Notes: generated by a model from the letters alone, not told the origin. Shown: positions 1 through 8,759, counted from the stretch's first letter. The stretch: 64,000 nt of DNA from Mycolicibacterium wolinskyi (GCF_002101965.1 NZ_LQQA01000030.1:248001-312000); one strand, 5' to 3'. Numbers and translations: made by a program.

Positions 1-3
1 ACG

Positions 4-741
4 ATGACCCGATTCGGTGTACCCCATGGCGTCGACCCCGTCGAGCCGGATCGCTACGCGACCTGGGACGCCGCCTACGTGCTCGGCTCGCTGGACAGCA
101 ATGAGCGTCGCGAGTACGAGACGCACCTCGCGGGGTGCGCGCAGTGCCGCGCTGCGGTCGCCGAACTGAGCGGCATGCCGGCGCTGCTGGCGATGCTCGA
201 ACTCGACGACGTGCGGGCCCTCGACGAAGCAGAGCCCGAACCGCCCCTGCGCCCTGAGGTGCTGCAGTCGGTGCTGAACAAGGTCAGCTCGCGGCGGCGG
301 CGATCACGGTGGATCACCTCGGGCGCGGTCGGGCTCGCGGCTGCGCTGTTGGCGGTCGGCATGGTGATCGCGATCCGCCCGGAGATCATCGGCCTGCAGC
401 GCGGCGCCGAGCAGCAGCAGACCGCGCAGATGCTCGAGATGACCAAGGTCTCCCAGACCCCGATCAACGCCAGCATCGCGATGACCAGCTATGGCTGGGG
501 CACCCGGATCGACATGGCGTGCACGTACGGGGACTGGGGCCGTCGCGACGCACCTCCGCAGAACCTGGGCATGGTGGTGGTCGGCCGCGACGGCAGCCGT
601 GAGGAGATCGCGACCTGGCTGGGGCTGTCCGGCGCGACGGCACTGCCGAGCGGCAACACCCAGAAGCCCATGGAGGAAATCGCTGCGGTGCAGATGGTTT
701 CGTCGCCCGACGGCAAGGTGCTGCTCGAAAAGAAGCTGTAG
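4..741 (+). CDS. rslA: Anti-sigma factor RslA (anti-SigL)
   Basis: Membrane-anchored anti-sigma factor of 245 residues. The N-terminal cytoplasmic part carries a zinc-binding anti-sigma signature, H-x3-C-x2-C (HLAGCAQC, residues about 41-48). A single membrane helix follows at about 103-124, then an extracytoplasmic domain with the conserved stretch MVVVGRDGS. The order and wording (WDAAYVLG near the N-terminus, QVLL-like end) closely match M. tuberculosis RslA as I remember it; RslA sequesters the ECF factor SigL. The start lies 4 bases into the window, so sigL is expected just upstream, outside the view. Release of sigma would involve oxidation of the zinc cysteines or proteolysis, by family knowledge. 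Confidence 0.9.
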   Translation: MTRFGVPHGVDPVEPDRYATWDAAYVLGSLDSNERREYETHLAGCAQCRAAVAELSGMPALLAMLELDDVRALDEAEPEPPLRPEVLQSVLNKVSSRRRRSRWITSGAVGLAAALLAVGMVIAIRPEIIGLQRGAEQQQTAQMLEMTKVSQTPINASIAMTSYGWGTRIDMACTYGDWGRRDAPPQNLGMVVVGRDGSREEIATWLGLSGATALPSGNTQKPMEEIAAVQMVSSPDGKVLLEKKL

Positions 742-875
742 TCGCGGGGGAGTGCCGTTTTCTCACCTGCCAGCTTGCTGCGCCGATGGTTGGAATTTCC
801 TCGAACCCACCTCCGCGGTGAACCGACCCTACTCACCGGTCGTGTCACTAGGCAGAGGACGGGAGCAGGTGACAT

Positions 876-2609
876 ATGGCCAAAGGGCACCGGGTGGTCG
901 ACCACATCGTCGGCTTTCTCGCAGCAAGCGGGGTCTCACACATCTTCGGCGTCGACGGCGCCAACATCGAAGATCTGTACGACGCGGCATTCTTTCGTGC
1001 GGACATCACCGCGGTGTTGGCCAAACACGAATTCTCCGCTGCCGCAATGGCGGACGGATACAGCCGCAGCGGTGCCGGGCTGGGGGTGGTGGCCGCGACC
1101 TCAGGGGGCGGCTGCCTGAACACCGTGCCCGGTCTGGGCGAATCACTGGCCAGCCGGGTCGGCGTGCTGGCGTTGATCGGGCAGGCGCCGACCGCCCTGG
1201 ACGGGCGGGGCGCCTTCCAGGACACCAGCGGTGCGAACGGCGCACTCGACGGCCTGGCGCTGTTCTCGGCCGTTTCGGTGTATTGCCGCCGCGTCGTGAC
1301 ACCCGCCGACATCCTCACGATGCTGCCGGAGGCGGTGGCCGCGGCGCGCAGCGGCGGGCCGGCGGTGTTGCTGCTGCCCAAGGACATCCAGCAGGCGGCC
1401 ATCGACACATCCACACACGCCAACGGGCGGGTCAACGGAAAGCCCGCGGGCACACCGCTTTCCGATCCGCGGATGCTGGCCGAGATGCTGCGCGGCGCCG
1501 ATGGGCCGATCACCATATTCGCCGGTGAACAGGTCGCCAGGGACGATGCGCGGCACGAGCTGGAGCGGCTGCGGGCAACTCTGCGGGCGCGGGTGGCGAC
1601 GGTGCCCGACGCCAAGGACACCGCGGGCATACCGGGTCTCGGGTCATCCTCGTCGCTCGGGGTGTCCGGCGTGATGGGACATCCGGGTGTCGTGGCGGCC
1701 GCCGCGCAGAGCGCGGTGTGCCTGCTCGTAGGCACCCGCATGACGGTCACCGCCCGGGCGGGCCTCGACGATGTGCTGGGTACCGTCCCCACCATCTCGA
1801 TCGGGTCGGCGCCGCCGTATCTGCCGTGCCCCCACGTGCACACCGACGACCTGCGCGGCACGCTGAACCTGCTCAGCCAGGCGTTGTCCGGGCACGGGCG
1901 CCCGACCCAGGTGCGTGTCCCGGAGAGCATGGCGCACAGTGAATTACGGCCGCCGGCACACGACGGACCGGGTATCCGTTATCGCGATGCCATGACGGTG
2001 CTCGACGCCGCGCTACCCGACGGCACCGACATCGTCGTCGATGCCGGCAACATCGGTGCCTCGGCCATTCACTACCTTCCGGTCCGCCGGGACGGCCGAT
2101 TCATCGTCGCGCTCGGGATGGGCGGCATGGGCTACAGCTTCGGTGCGGGCATCGGGATGACCTTTCACCGCGCCGGCGGAGGCATGCGTCGGCGGACCGT
2201 GGTGATCGCGGGTGACGGGTCGTTCTTCATGCACGGCATGGAGATTCACACCGCCGTGCAGTACCGGTTGCCCATCACGTTCCTGCTGTTCGACAACCAC
2301 GCGCACGCCATGTGCGTGACCCGTGAGCAACTGTTCTACGACGATCGGTACAGCTACAACAGGTTCGGCCCGAGCCGGCTGGGCGCAGGCCTGGCCGCCA
2401 TGTTCCCTGGCCTGACCGCGCTCGATGTCGACGACATCGAGCACCTGCCCGCCGCACTGCGCACCGCGCTCGGAGCTGACGGGCCGTCCGTCGTCAGCGT
2501 GGAGTGCTCACCCGACGAAATACCCCCGTTCGCAGCGTTTCTCGCCAAGTCCACCAACACACCGTCGACCACGAAGGAGAACACGTCCCATGTCGCTGCC
2601 CGCGCTTGA
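876..2609 (+). CDS. Thiamine-diphosphate-dependent enzyme, acetolactate-synthase-like
   Basis: A 577-residue member of the ThDP decarboxylase/ligase superfamily. The N-terminal PYR domain has the cofactor-activating glutamate in the KHEFSAAAMADGY motif (Glu52). The C-terminal PP domain has the ThDP/Mg motif GDGS at 446-449, followed by Asn474. A degenerate central domain lies at about 190-340. Family enzymes decarboxylate a 2-oxo acid and transfer the acyl anion to an acceptor, giving acyloins or 2-hydroxy-3-oxo acids; the substrate here is unknown. It is the first gene of a tightly packed block with SRPBCC, ketosynthase-III-like and PLP aminotransferase genes, which argues for a small-molecule pathway rather than branched-chain amino acid synthesis. 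Its 3' end overlaps the next gene by 20 bases. Confidence 0.85.
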   Translation: MAKGHRVVDHIVGFLAASGVSHIFGVDGANIEDLYDAAFFRADITAVLAKHEFSAAAMADGYSRSGAGLGVVAATSGGGCLNTVPGLGESLASRVGVLALIGQAPTALDGRGAFQDTSGANGALDGLALFSAVSVYCRRVVTPADILTMLPEAVAAARSGGPAVLLLPKDIQQAAIDTSTHANGRVNGKPAGTPLSDPRMLAEMLRGADGPITIFAGEQVARDDARHELERLRATLRARVATVPDAKDTAGIPGLGSSSSLGVSGVMGHPGVVAAAAQSAVCLLVGTRMTVTARAGLDDVLGTVPTISIGSAPPYLPCPHVHTDDLRGTLNLLSQALSGHGRPTQVRVPESMAHSELRPPAHDGPGIRYRDAMTVLDAALPDGTDIVVDAGNIGASAIHYLPVRRDGRFIVALGMGGMGYSFGAGIGMTFHRAGGGMRRRTVVIAGDGSFFMHGMEIHTAVQYRLPITFLLFDNHAHAMCVTREQLFYDDRYSYNRFGPSRLGAGLAAMFPGLTALDVDDIEHLPAALRTALGADGPSVVSVECSPDEIPPFAAFLAKSTNTPSTTKENTSHVAARA

Positions 2610-3270
2610 AGACATCACCACCCACCGGGGCACCGCCGACCCCATCGATGGGCTCATCCGCATCGAGACCTCACCCAAGGAGAAGGCCACGCCGATCATC
2701 ATGGAGATGATGCGGTCGGTCTACCCGCACGACCAGGTGTTCGGCGAGTACTGCACCGTCAACGACTACATCGACTGCCCACCCGACGAGCTGTACGACT
2801 ACCTGTCCGACACCCGTTGTCTGGAGGAGTGGACTTACAGCCTGCGCGGTTTCAGCCCCACGGAAGAGCCGGGCCTGTGGCTGGCCCACGACCGGCTCGG
2901 CGCCGGCCACGGGGGACCCGGCAGTGAGATCTACACGCGCACCGTGGCCAATCGCGATGCGATGACCGTCGATTACCACTGTGCCTGGGACCAGGGCAAA
3001 CACCTGTGGATGATCTATCTGATGCGTGTCGTCGATGCCCAGGTGGTCTTCGACAAGCCGGGATCGGTTGTGCTGTGGACCAATTGCCACCATCCGTTCT
3101 ACGACCACAACCCGTATCCGGAAACCGCGCCGCCGGGCCGGCCGGTGTGGGTCGGTGACTTCTGGGACATGTTCGGCCCCGGCCACCTGCTCGAACTGAA
3201 GAACCTCAAGGCGATCGCCGAGTACCGCCACCGCAACGGCCTGCCGCTCACCCCGGCCTGGATGAAATGA
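2590..3270 (+). CDS. SRPBCC-like protein of the ThDP/KAS-III cluster
   Basis: A 226-residue soluble protein. I chose the internal ATG at 2590, preceded by AAGGAG about ten bases upstream; this start overlaps the ThDP gene by 20 bases and gives a sensible N-terminus (MSLPALEDITTHRG). The middle resembles a START/SRPBCC ligand-binding fold: VNDYIDCPPDELYDYLSDTR and a following LEEWTYSL segment are typical of polyketide-cyclase-like proteins. It is rich in Trp, His and Tyr. Such domains bind hydrophobic ligands or catalyse cyclisation or dehydration. Placement between a C-C bond-forming ThDP enzyme and a ketosynthase suggests it handles the pathway intermediate, but no activity can be assigned from sequence alone. 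Confidence 0.7.
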   Translation: MSLPALEDITTHRGTADPIDGLIRIETSPKEKATPIIMEMMRSVYPHDQVFGEYCTVNDYIDCPPDELYDYLSDTRCLEEWTYSLRGFSPTEEPGLWLAHDRLGAGHGGPGSEIYTRTVANRDAMTVDYHCAWDQGKHLWMIYLMRVVDAQVVFDKPGSVVLWTNCHHPFYDHNPYPETAPPGRPVWVGDFWDMFGPGHLLELKNLKAIAEYRHRNGLPLTPAWMK

Positions 3271-4304
3271 GCATGCCCATGACCAACGACAACACCGCCG
3301 TGAGCCTCGTCGACGTCTCGACGTACCTGCCCGGTGACGCGATCGGCGCCGACTACTACGCGCAGTTCGCCGACTCCGATGATCTGCGGGACAACCTGAT
3401 GTTCCGGGCGCCGCGGTTCCGTCACCACGTGGCGCCCGACGAGACCGCTATCGACATGGTCGAACGGGCGGCCGCCGGGCTCATCGAACGCCACGGCGCC
3501 GACGTCGTCACGGGCGCCGACGTGCTGATCACCCACACGCAGCTGCCCGACATGCCGTTCTACGGCGGCGGCGGGGGAATGGCGCATCGCCTTGGCATGA
3601 AACCGAACTGGGTCATCGACCTCCACAACGGCGGCTGCGCGGCGTTCGTGCTCGGACTCAAACTCGCCCGTAATCTCCTGGCGTCGGGAGAGGGCCACAC
3701 CGCCCTGATCGCGGTTGCCCAGAACGCGGCGGGCCAGATCTTCGAGCAGGAGACCATCCGCCGCAAGGCGCAAGCCTCGGTACCGGGCGACGGTGCGGCG
3801 GTCGGGTTGGTGACGCTTTCGGACAGCTCACCGATCCTCGACGTCGAATGCCGCACTTATGGCGAATACGCGGGTGACATGACCATCTCGGTCGACCCGC
3901 CGCGCAAGTGGTGGGCAGCAGGCCCGGGCGAAGGGTGCATCGGGTTCACCGAAAGCAAGATCACCAAGGTGCTGGCCCGCGGCAACCGGCAGGTGCCCGA
4001 GGTGTCCTACGCCGTCTGCGACCGGATCGGTATGCAGCCCAAGGACGTTGACCTCCTGGTGACGAACCAGCCGAACCGGGTGTTCCTGCGCAACTGGCGC
4101 GAGGCGCTCGAACTGCCCGCCGAACGCCACGTCGACACGTTCGACGAATGCGGAAACCTGTTCGCCGCGGGGATTCCCGTCAACCTGGACCGGGCGATCA
4201 CCGACGGCCGGGTCAAGGCGGGGGACACCGTGTTGATGTCGGCCTTCGCGCATGCCGGTGATTTCGCCGGGGCAGCGGCCGTTCGATGGGGCGGGCGAGT
4301 CTGA
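3267..4304 (+). CDS. Ketosynthase-III-like enzyme with altered catalytic triad
   Basis: A 345-residue thiolase-fold protein of the 3-oxoacyl-ACP synthase III/HMG-CoA-synthase-like superfamily. The start overlaps the previous stop as ATGA. The nucleophilic cysteine is Cys124 in LHNGGCAAFVLG. The position that normally reads H-Q-A-N is T-N-Q-P-N here, so the catalytic His is replaced by Asn267. The usual G-N-T asparagine is retained as Asn297 (DECGNLFAAG). Loss of the His suggests it is not a standard decarboxylating FabH; ester, amide or non-decarboxylative acyl transfer is possible. It is flanked by ThDP, SRPBCC and aminotransferase genes in one apparent operon. Confidence 0.8.
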   Translation: MSMPMTNDNTAVSLVDVSTYLPGDAIGADYYAQFADSDDLRDNLMFRAPRFRHHVAPDETAIDMVERAAAGLIERHGADVVTGADVLITHTQLPDMPFYGGGGGMAHRLGMKPNWVIDLHNGGCAAFVLGLKLARNLLASGEGHTALIAVAQNAAGQIFEQETIRRKAQASVPGDGAAVGLVTLSDSSPILDVECRTYGEYAGDMTISVDPPRKWWAAGPGEGCIGFTESKITKVLARGNRQVPEVSYAVCDRIGMQPKDVDLLVTNQPNRVFLRNWREALELPAERHVDTFDECGNLFAAGIPVNLDRAITDGRVKAGDTVLMSAFAHAGDFAGAAAVRWGGRV

Positions 4305-5335
4305 TGGCGTCGCCGCGCGGCGCACTGCTCGATGCGGTCAGTGCGCTCCCACAGGCGGTCAATCCGCTGGCGTTGTCACTCAACGAATGTCCGTTCCCGC
4401 CGTTGCCCGCGGTCCGGTCGGCGCTGAGCACCTCGAACGATGCCGTCAACCGTTATCCGGAGTTCCTGCCCGAGCGGTTGCGATCGCTGATCGCCGGACA
4501 CGACGGGATAGGTGAGGACCAGGTCGTCATCGGGGTCGGCGCGACCGGCGTCATCATGCAGGTGCTGCATGCCGTGACCAGCCCTGGCGACACCATGGTG
4601 ATGTCGTCACCGACGTTCGACGGGTATCCCATCTTCGCTCAGATGGCGCGGTTGCGATCGGTCACCGTTCCGCTCGACCGCCACGGCCACCACGACCTCG
4701 ACGCGATGGCCGAGGCCGCGACACACGCCAGGGTCGTGGTGGTCTGCCGGCCCCACAACCCGACCGGCACCGTCGAACCGGCGGCCGACATCGAACGGTT
4801 CCTGGCCCGCGTGCCCGCCGACACCGTGGTGCTGCTCGACGAGGCGTATGTGGAGTTCCTGGCCGCCGAGCACCGTATCGACGGGCCGAGCCTCGTCGCC
4901 CGGTTCGGCAATGTCGTGGTGGTGCGCACCTTTTCGAAGGCATACGGTCTGGCGGGGCTGCGGATCGGGTACGGCTTCTGCGCCCCCGAACTCGGCAGGC
5001 AGCTGTGGACGATGCAACTGCCGTTCGGCATCGGGCTCACCGCCATGGTGGCCGTTGCCGCGTCCTATGATGCGGAAAGCCAATTACGCCAACGCATCCG
5101 GATGATCGCCGCCGAGCGGCGGTACCTGCAGATGCGGCTGCGCGCGCTGGGCGTCTACACGACCGACGGCCAGGCCAACTTCATCTATCTGCCCGCCGAC
5201 CACACGCCGTGGCGCGAAGTCTTCGACGGCACCGGTCTGCAGGTGCGCCACTACGCCGACGGTGGTGTGCGGATCACCATCGGGTCACGGCAGTCCACCC
5301 GAGCCGTGCTTCGGGCGGTGCGCGCAGTCCGCTGA
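4304..5335 (+). CDS. PLP-dependent aminotransferase, HisC-like (fold type I)
   Basis: A 343-residue class I/II aminotransferase resembling histidinol-phosphate or aromatic aminotransferases. Visible motifs are RPHNPTG at 149-155 (substrate and PLP contacts), LLDEAYVEF at 177-185 (PLP aspartate region), and SKAYGLAGLRIG with the Schiff-base Lys212. The C-terminal carboxylate-binding arginine is in GGVRITIG. The ATG at 4304 overlaps the stop of the ketosynthase gene (TGATG), which argues for translational coupling; an in-frame ATG 18 bases earlier is less attractive. In this context it probably aminates a keto product of the upstream enzymes rather than serving histidine biosynthesis. Confidence 0.85.
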   Translation: MASPRGALLDAVSALPQAVNPLALSLNECPFPPLPAVRSALSTSNDAVNRYPEFLPERLRSLIAGHDGIGEDQVVIGVGATGVIMQVLHAVTSPGDTMVMSSPTFDGYPIFAQMARLRSVTVPLDRHGHHDLDAMAEAATHARVVVVCRPHNPTGTVEPAADIERFLARVPADTVVLLDEAYVEFLAAEHRIDGPSLVARFGNVVVVRTFSKAYGLAGLRIGYGFCAPELGRQLWTMQLPFGIGLTAMVAVAASYDAESQLRQRIRMIAAERRYLQMRLRALGVYTTDGQANFIYLPADHTPWREVFDGTGLQVRHYADGGVRITIGSRQSTRAVLRAVRAVR

Positions 5336-5367
5336 CGGGTTCGGGGCGGAATGCGGTATGAAGAACC

Positions 5368-5871
5368 GTGCCCTCCCCACCGGACAAGCGTGACCCCATC
5401 GCGCTGGCGCGCGCGAACTGGGAGGCTGCCGGATGGGGCGATGTCGCGGGCGGCATGGTCGCGGTGACCTCGGTGATGCGGGCGCACCAGATCCTGCTGG
5501 CGCGCGTGGAGACCGCGCTGCGGCCCTACGATCTGAGCTTCTCCCGGTTCGAACTGTTGCGCCTGCTCGCGTTCAGCCGTACCGGGGCCCTGCCGATCAC
5601 CAAGGCCTCGGACCGGCTTCAGGTGCACGTCACGAGCGTCACGCATGCGATCCGGCGTCTGGAGGCCAACGGTCTGGTGGAACGGATCCCGCATCCGACC
5701 GATGGCCGCACCACGCTGGTACGGATCACCGATCTGGGGCGCTCAACCGTCGAGGACGCGACCGTGACGCTCAACGAGCAGGTGTTCGCTGACGTCGGGA
5801 TGTCCGACGAGGAATCGCGGGCGCTGGCCGCGTCGATCGAGACGCTGCGCCGCAACTCCGGGGACTTCTGA
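5368..5871 (+). CDS. MarR-family transcriptional regulator
   Basis: A 167-residue winged-helix regulator starting at GTG 5368, 32 bases after the aminotransferase gene. The recognition-helix region is TKASDRLQVHVTSVTHAIRRLEANGLVERI, followed by the wing with the D-x-R signature (HPTDGRTTLVRITDLG). This is a classic MarR architecture with dimerisation helices at both ends. Its position as the last gene of the ThDP/KAS-III/aminotransferase block suggests that it controls that pathway in response to a small aromatic or lipophilic ligand; this is inference from context. Confidence 0.85.
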   Translation: MPSPPDKRDPIALARANWEAAGWGDVAGGMVAVTSVMRAHQILLARVETALRPYDLSFSRFELLRLLAFSRTGALPITKASDRLQVHVTSVTHAIRRLEANGLVERIPHPTDGRTTLVRITDLGRSTVEDATVTLNEQVFADVGMSDEESRALAASIETLRRNSGDF

Positions 5872-5912
5872 ATTCTGCGGCAGTAGGCTCGAACTCAATC
5901 GAGGGGAGCACT

Positions 5913-6341
5913 ATGTACGCCAAGCGTCTGGGGTTGGTGCTCGCGGCCGCCGCGATAGCGGTCGCGGCCTGCACCACGACGACGTCGGGGGTTGCTACCG
6001 CACCGGATGACGTAACCCCGTTCACGACGTCGAAGAAGCCGACCAAAAGCCCCACCCGAACCCGCACACCCACGGCGACCGCCGCACCGGGCACCGGTCT
6101 GCCGCCGGAGGCGTTCGCCGAGGTGCGGGCCGCGGGGATCGAGGGCTCGGATTCGGCGATCAGCGATCAGGTGTCACTGGCCTGCATCATGGCCGCGGGC
6201 AGCTTCAACGACTCCAAGCAGGATGTCGTCGACGTACTGATCCAGATGGGCAGCAAACTGCCGCCCGAAGCACTCCTGGTGATCGTCGACGTGGCCGTGA
6301 AATACGAGTGCCCCGAGTACGCGGGGAAACTCGGCGGTTAG
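5913..6341 (+). CDS. Putative lipoprotein with DUF732-like C-terminus
   Basis: A 142-residue exported protein. The N-terminus is a lipoprotein signal with hydrophobic stretch GLVLAAAAIAVAAC; the lipobox ends at a Cys around residue 20. A Thr/Pro/Lys-rich linker (about 21-65) follows. The C-terminal 70 residues contain two cysteines (SLACIMAAG and KYECPEY) spaced as in small mycobacterial DUF732-type secreted domains, probably forming a disulfide. GAGGGGAGC just before the ATG serves as ribosome binding site. Function unknown; likely anchored on the outer face of the plasma membrane. The 3' end overlaps the convergent gene by four bases. Confidence 0.75.
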   Translation: MYAKRLGLVLAAAAIAVAACTTTTSGVATAPDDVTPFTTSKKPTKSPTRTRTPTATAAPGTGLPPEAFAEVRAAGIEGSDSAISDQVSLACIMAAGSFNDSKQDVVDVLIQMGSKLPPEALLVIVDVAVKYECPEYAGKLGG

Positions 6342-6721
6342 GCCGCCAACTGGAGGCTGAGGAACTCCGGCGCCTTGATCACGCGGCGCAACATGAAGCG
6401 GATGAACGCCGGCATCCCCGCGGCGCCTTCGTCGCGGTAGACCTTGGGGTCGGTGAGTCGATAGTGGTGGCGCCGGGTTTCCAATTCGCACCCGCCGGCG
6501 GCGAGGACGTTTCGTACCCAGTCGGCCTGCGATCCGTACGTGAGCGCGATGACGTAACCGTGGGGACGCCTGAACGCCCACAGCGGCGTGCGGAACGTGC
6601 GGCCCGACTTGCGGCCGCGATGGATGACGACGCCCCAGCCCGGAGCCCACGGGGCGATGAATTGGGTGAGCCGATTGAGGCCGATCTTGTTGGCGCGGGC
6701 GACCCAGCGTGGAGCCGGCAT
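6338..6721 (-). CDS. Deazaflavin (F420)-dependent nitroreductase-family protein
   Basis: A 127-residue split-barrel protein of the Ddn/DUF385 family, which is expanded in mycobacteria. Typical motifs are GVVIHRGRKSGRTFRTPLWAF (cofactor phosphate-binding region) and VIALTYGSQADWVRNVLAAGGCELETRRH. Members bind F420 or related flavins and act on quinones or nitro compounds; the substrate is not predictable. The N-terminal basic and Trp-rich helix (MPAPRWVARANKIGLNRL) is common in the membrane-proximal members. The gene appears monocistronic, convergent with the lipoprotein gene. Confidence 0.85.
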   Translation of the reverse strand: MPAPRWVARANKIGLNRLTQFIAPWAPGWGVVIHRGRKSGRTFRTPLWAFRRPHGYVIALTYGSQADWVRNVLAAGGCELETRRHHYRLTDPKVYRDEGAAGMPAFIRFMLRRVIKAPEFLSLQLAA

Positions 6722-6805
6722 CAGAACTCCTCAGATGTTGAATTACTGCGTCAAGCGTAGTGCGCCGGGTCCGACGAAGTCAACGATCGTTGAATTTGTG
6801 CAGCG

Positions 6806-8014
6806 CTATTCCATGACGCTGGGCAGCGGAATGGTCGCGGTCACTGTGGTGCCCGCTCCCGGGCGAGAGCGGATGTTGAGCCGGCCCCCGACGATCTCGG
6901 CTCGCTCGGCCATCGAGAGCAGCCCGTACCCACTCGTCTCGTCGCTGCCGAGCGGATGCTCAAAGGTGTCGAAACCCTTTCCGTCGTCGACTATTTCGAG
7001 ACGTGCGACGCCGTCCTCCACGGCGAAGGTGAGCTTCGCCCGAGTGGCCTCGGCATGTTTGACGACGTTCTGCAGGCACTCCTGGGCGATGCGGTACAGC
7101 GCCAGCTCGATGTGATCGGGCACGCGGGTCTCGGCGAGGTCGACCTCAAGTTCCACGCGGGGGATCGAGCGGGCCAGGCTCGCGAGGCCACCCGACAGGC
7201 CGAGGTCGTCGAGCACCGGCGGCCGCAAGCCGCTGATCGCGGCGCGGGCTTCCTGCAACGTGAGGTCGACGAGTTCGCGTGCCTTGTCGAGTTGTTCAGC
7301 CACCGCCGTCGGTTCGCCGACCGCGCGGGCCGCGGCGTCCAGCCGGTACGACAGCGTCACGAGCCGCTGCGAGATGCCGTCGTGAATGTCGGCGGCGAGC
7401 CTGCGCCGTTCGAGTTCCTGCGCCTCGATGACCTGCTCGACGAAATTCTCGTGGGCCCGTTCCCGGGCGACGAGCTGGCGGTGCAGCCGCGCCTGGTGCA
7501 GCGCACCCGCGATGAGCCGGCCGATGACCACGAGCAGTTCGACGTCGCGGGCGGTGAACTCGCGGCGGTGCACGGTGTGGACGTTGAGCACGCCGACCAG
7601 ACCGCCGGGGCCGGTCTCCATCGGCACCGAGACCATCGAGGTGAAGTCGCGTCCGCGCAGCGACTCGAACGGCAGATAGCGCGGATCGGCCTCCTTGTCG
7701 TGGCTGATCACGACGGGTTCGCGGTGGCTGGCCACCCAGCCCGAGATGCCCTGCCCGAGCGGCAGCCGGATCTTGCCCACCTCGCTGTCGAACGGCGGGG
7801 TGGCCCCGGTCAGGGTGAGGGATCGGTCGGAATCGTCGAGCACGTGTACGAAGCACACGTCGGTCGCGGTGGCCGCGGTGATCATCCGGGCTGCCGCGGC
7901 GGCGAGCGGCTCGACGCCGGGACCGCTCGACGCCGCCTGGATGAGTTCACGCAGGAGCGCCAGCTCACGGTCGGCGGTCAGGTCGATCGAGGCGAGGTCA
8001 CGTTTCGTGGTCAT
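6806..8014 (-). CDS. GAF-domain sensor histidine kinase (NarL/DevS type)
   Basis: A 402-residue cytosolic kinase with no membrane segment. A GAF sensory domain spans about 20-175 (LPLGQGISGWVASHREPVV is typical). A HisKA_3 dimerisation domain follows, with phospho-acceptor His211 in LAADIHDGISQRL. The HATPase domain has YRIAQECLQNVVKHAEA (N box), VDDGKGFD (G1) and SGYGLLSMAERAE (G2). Kinases of this kind phosphorylate LuxR-type response regulators; the regulator gene is immediately upstream and overlaps this start by four bases (ATGA). The GAF ligand (heme, small molecule or redox cue) cannot be told from sequence. Confidence 0.9.
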   Translation of the reverse strand: MTTKRDLASIDLTADRELALLRELIQAASSGPGVEPLAAAAARMITAATATDVCFVHVLDDSDRSLTLTGATPPFDSEVGKIRLPLGQGISGWVASHREPVVISHDKEADPRYLPFESLRGRDFTSMVSVPMETGPGGLVGVLNVHTVHRREFTARDVELLVVIGRLIAGALHQARLHRQLVARERAHENFVEQVIEAQELERRRLAADIHDGISQRLVTLSYRLDAAARAVGEPTAVAEQLDKARELVDLTLQEARAAISGLRPPVLDDLGLSGGLASLARSIPRVELEVDLAETRVPDHIELALYRIAQECLQNVVKHAEATRAKLTFAVEDGVARLEIVDDGKGFDTFEHPLGSDETSGYGLLSMAERAEIVGGRLNIRSRPGAGTTVTATIPLPSVME

Positions 8015-8673
8015 TGGTAGATGCCCTCGCGCAGAGCGGTCGCGACCGCGCCCGCGCGATCCCCGACCCCGAGCTTGCGGTAGATGGACCGCAGATGCGT
8101 CTTGACGGTTTCGTCGCCGATCACGAGCTTGTTGGCGATCCCGCGGTTGGACAACCCGGCGACGACGTACGACAGGATCTCGCTCTCCCGTTGGGTAAGT
8201 CCCTGGCGCACCCCCGGCCAGAACTCGTCGCGCTGCAGCCGCGCCGCGGTGCCTGCCGCCCTGGCGGCCATGCCGGGGTCGATCGCGGTCTCGCCGCCAT
8301 GGGCGAATTCCAGCTGACGTACCAGTTCATCGCTGCTGATGCTCTTGAGCAGGTAGCCGGACGCGCCGACCCGCAGCGCCTGGAACAGGTACTGCTCGTC
8401 GTCGTAGACCGACAGCATGACCACTTTGCGGTCCGGGTCACGCTCGCGCAGCGTCCGGCACAGGTCGAGCCCGCTGGAGCCCTGCATGCGCACGTCGCAC
8501 AACACGATGTCGGGGTTGAGGTCTTCGACCACGCCGAGCGCCCGCTCGGCGCCGACGGCCTGACCGACCACCTGCACCCGATCGGCGAACGCGGCGAGCA
8601 TGGCCTTGAGACCCTCGATGACCATCTCGTGGTCATCGACCAGCACAAGGCGCACTGGGCTGGAGGGCGCCAT
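8011..8673 (-). CDS. LuxR/NarL-family response regulator
   Basis: A 220-residue two-domain regulator. The receiver domain (1-120) has acidic residues Asp13/Asp14, phospho-acceptor Asp60 in VLCDVRMQG, and the conserved Lys in GASGYLLKS. The C-terminal GerE-type helix-turn-helix is at about 150-215 (LTQRESEILSYVVAGLSNRGIA and VKTHLRSIYRKLGV). It is the first gene of a two-gene unit with the downstream GAF kinase, joined by an ATGA overlap. Upstream lies a perfect palindrome (8727-8742) that could be its autoregulatory site. Confidence 0.92.
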   Translation of the reverse strand: MAPSSPVRLVLVDDHEMVIEGLKAMLAAFADRVQVVGQAVGAERALGVVEDLNPDIVLCDVRMQGSSGLDLCRTLRERDPDRKVVMLSVYDDEQYLFQALRVGASGYLLKSISSDELVRQLEFAHGGETAIDPGMAARAAGTAARLQRDEFWPGVRQGLTQRESEILSYVVAGLSNRGIANKLVIGDETVKTHLRSIYRKLGVGDRAGAVATALREGIYQ

Positions 8674-8726
8674 GCCATCACCCTAAATGGGCAGATCGGT
8701 TCGGTAGCTCAACTTGGCCTGCCCAA

Positions 8727-8742
8727 TCCCCCCTACGGGGGA
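8727..8742. promoter_or_regulatory. Perfect inverted repeat between response regulator and HAD gene
   Basis: TCCCCC-CTAC-GGGGGA reads as a perfect 6-bp inverted repeat with a 4-base spacer in the divergent intergenic region. It could be an operator for the adjacent LuxR-type regulator or simply a small hairpin. No experimental link is visible. Confidence 0.35.
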
Positions 8743-8759
8743 CGCGGAGCGGGTGTGAT

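Noticed and set aside
764..873. TCACCTGC and GCAGGTGA inverted pair upstream of the ThDP gene
   Set aside because: The arms are about 90 bases apart and short, which is expected by chance in this composition.
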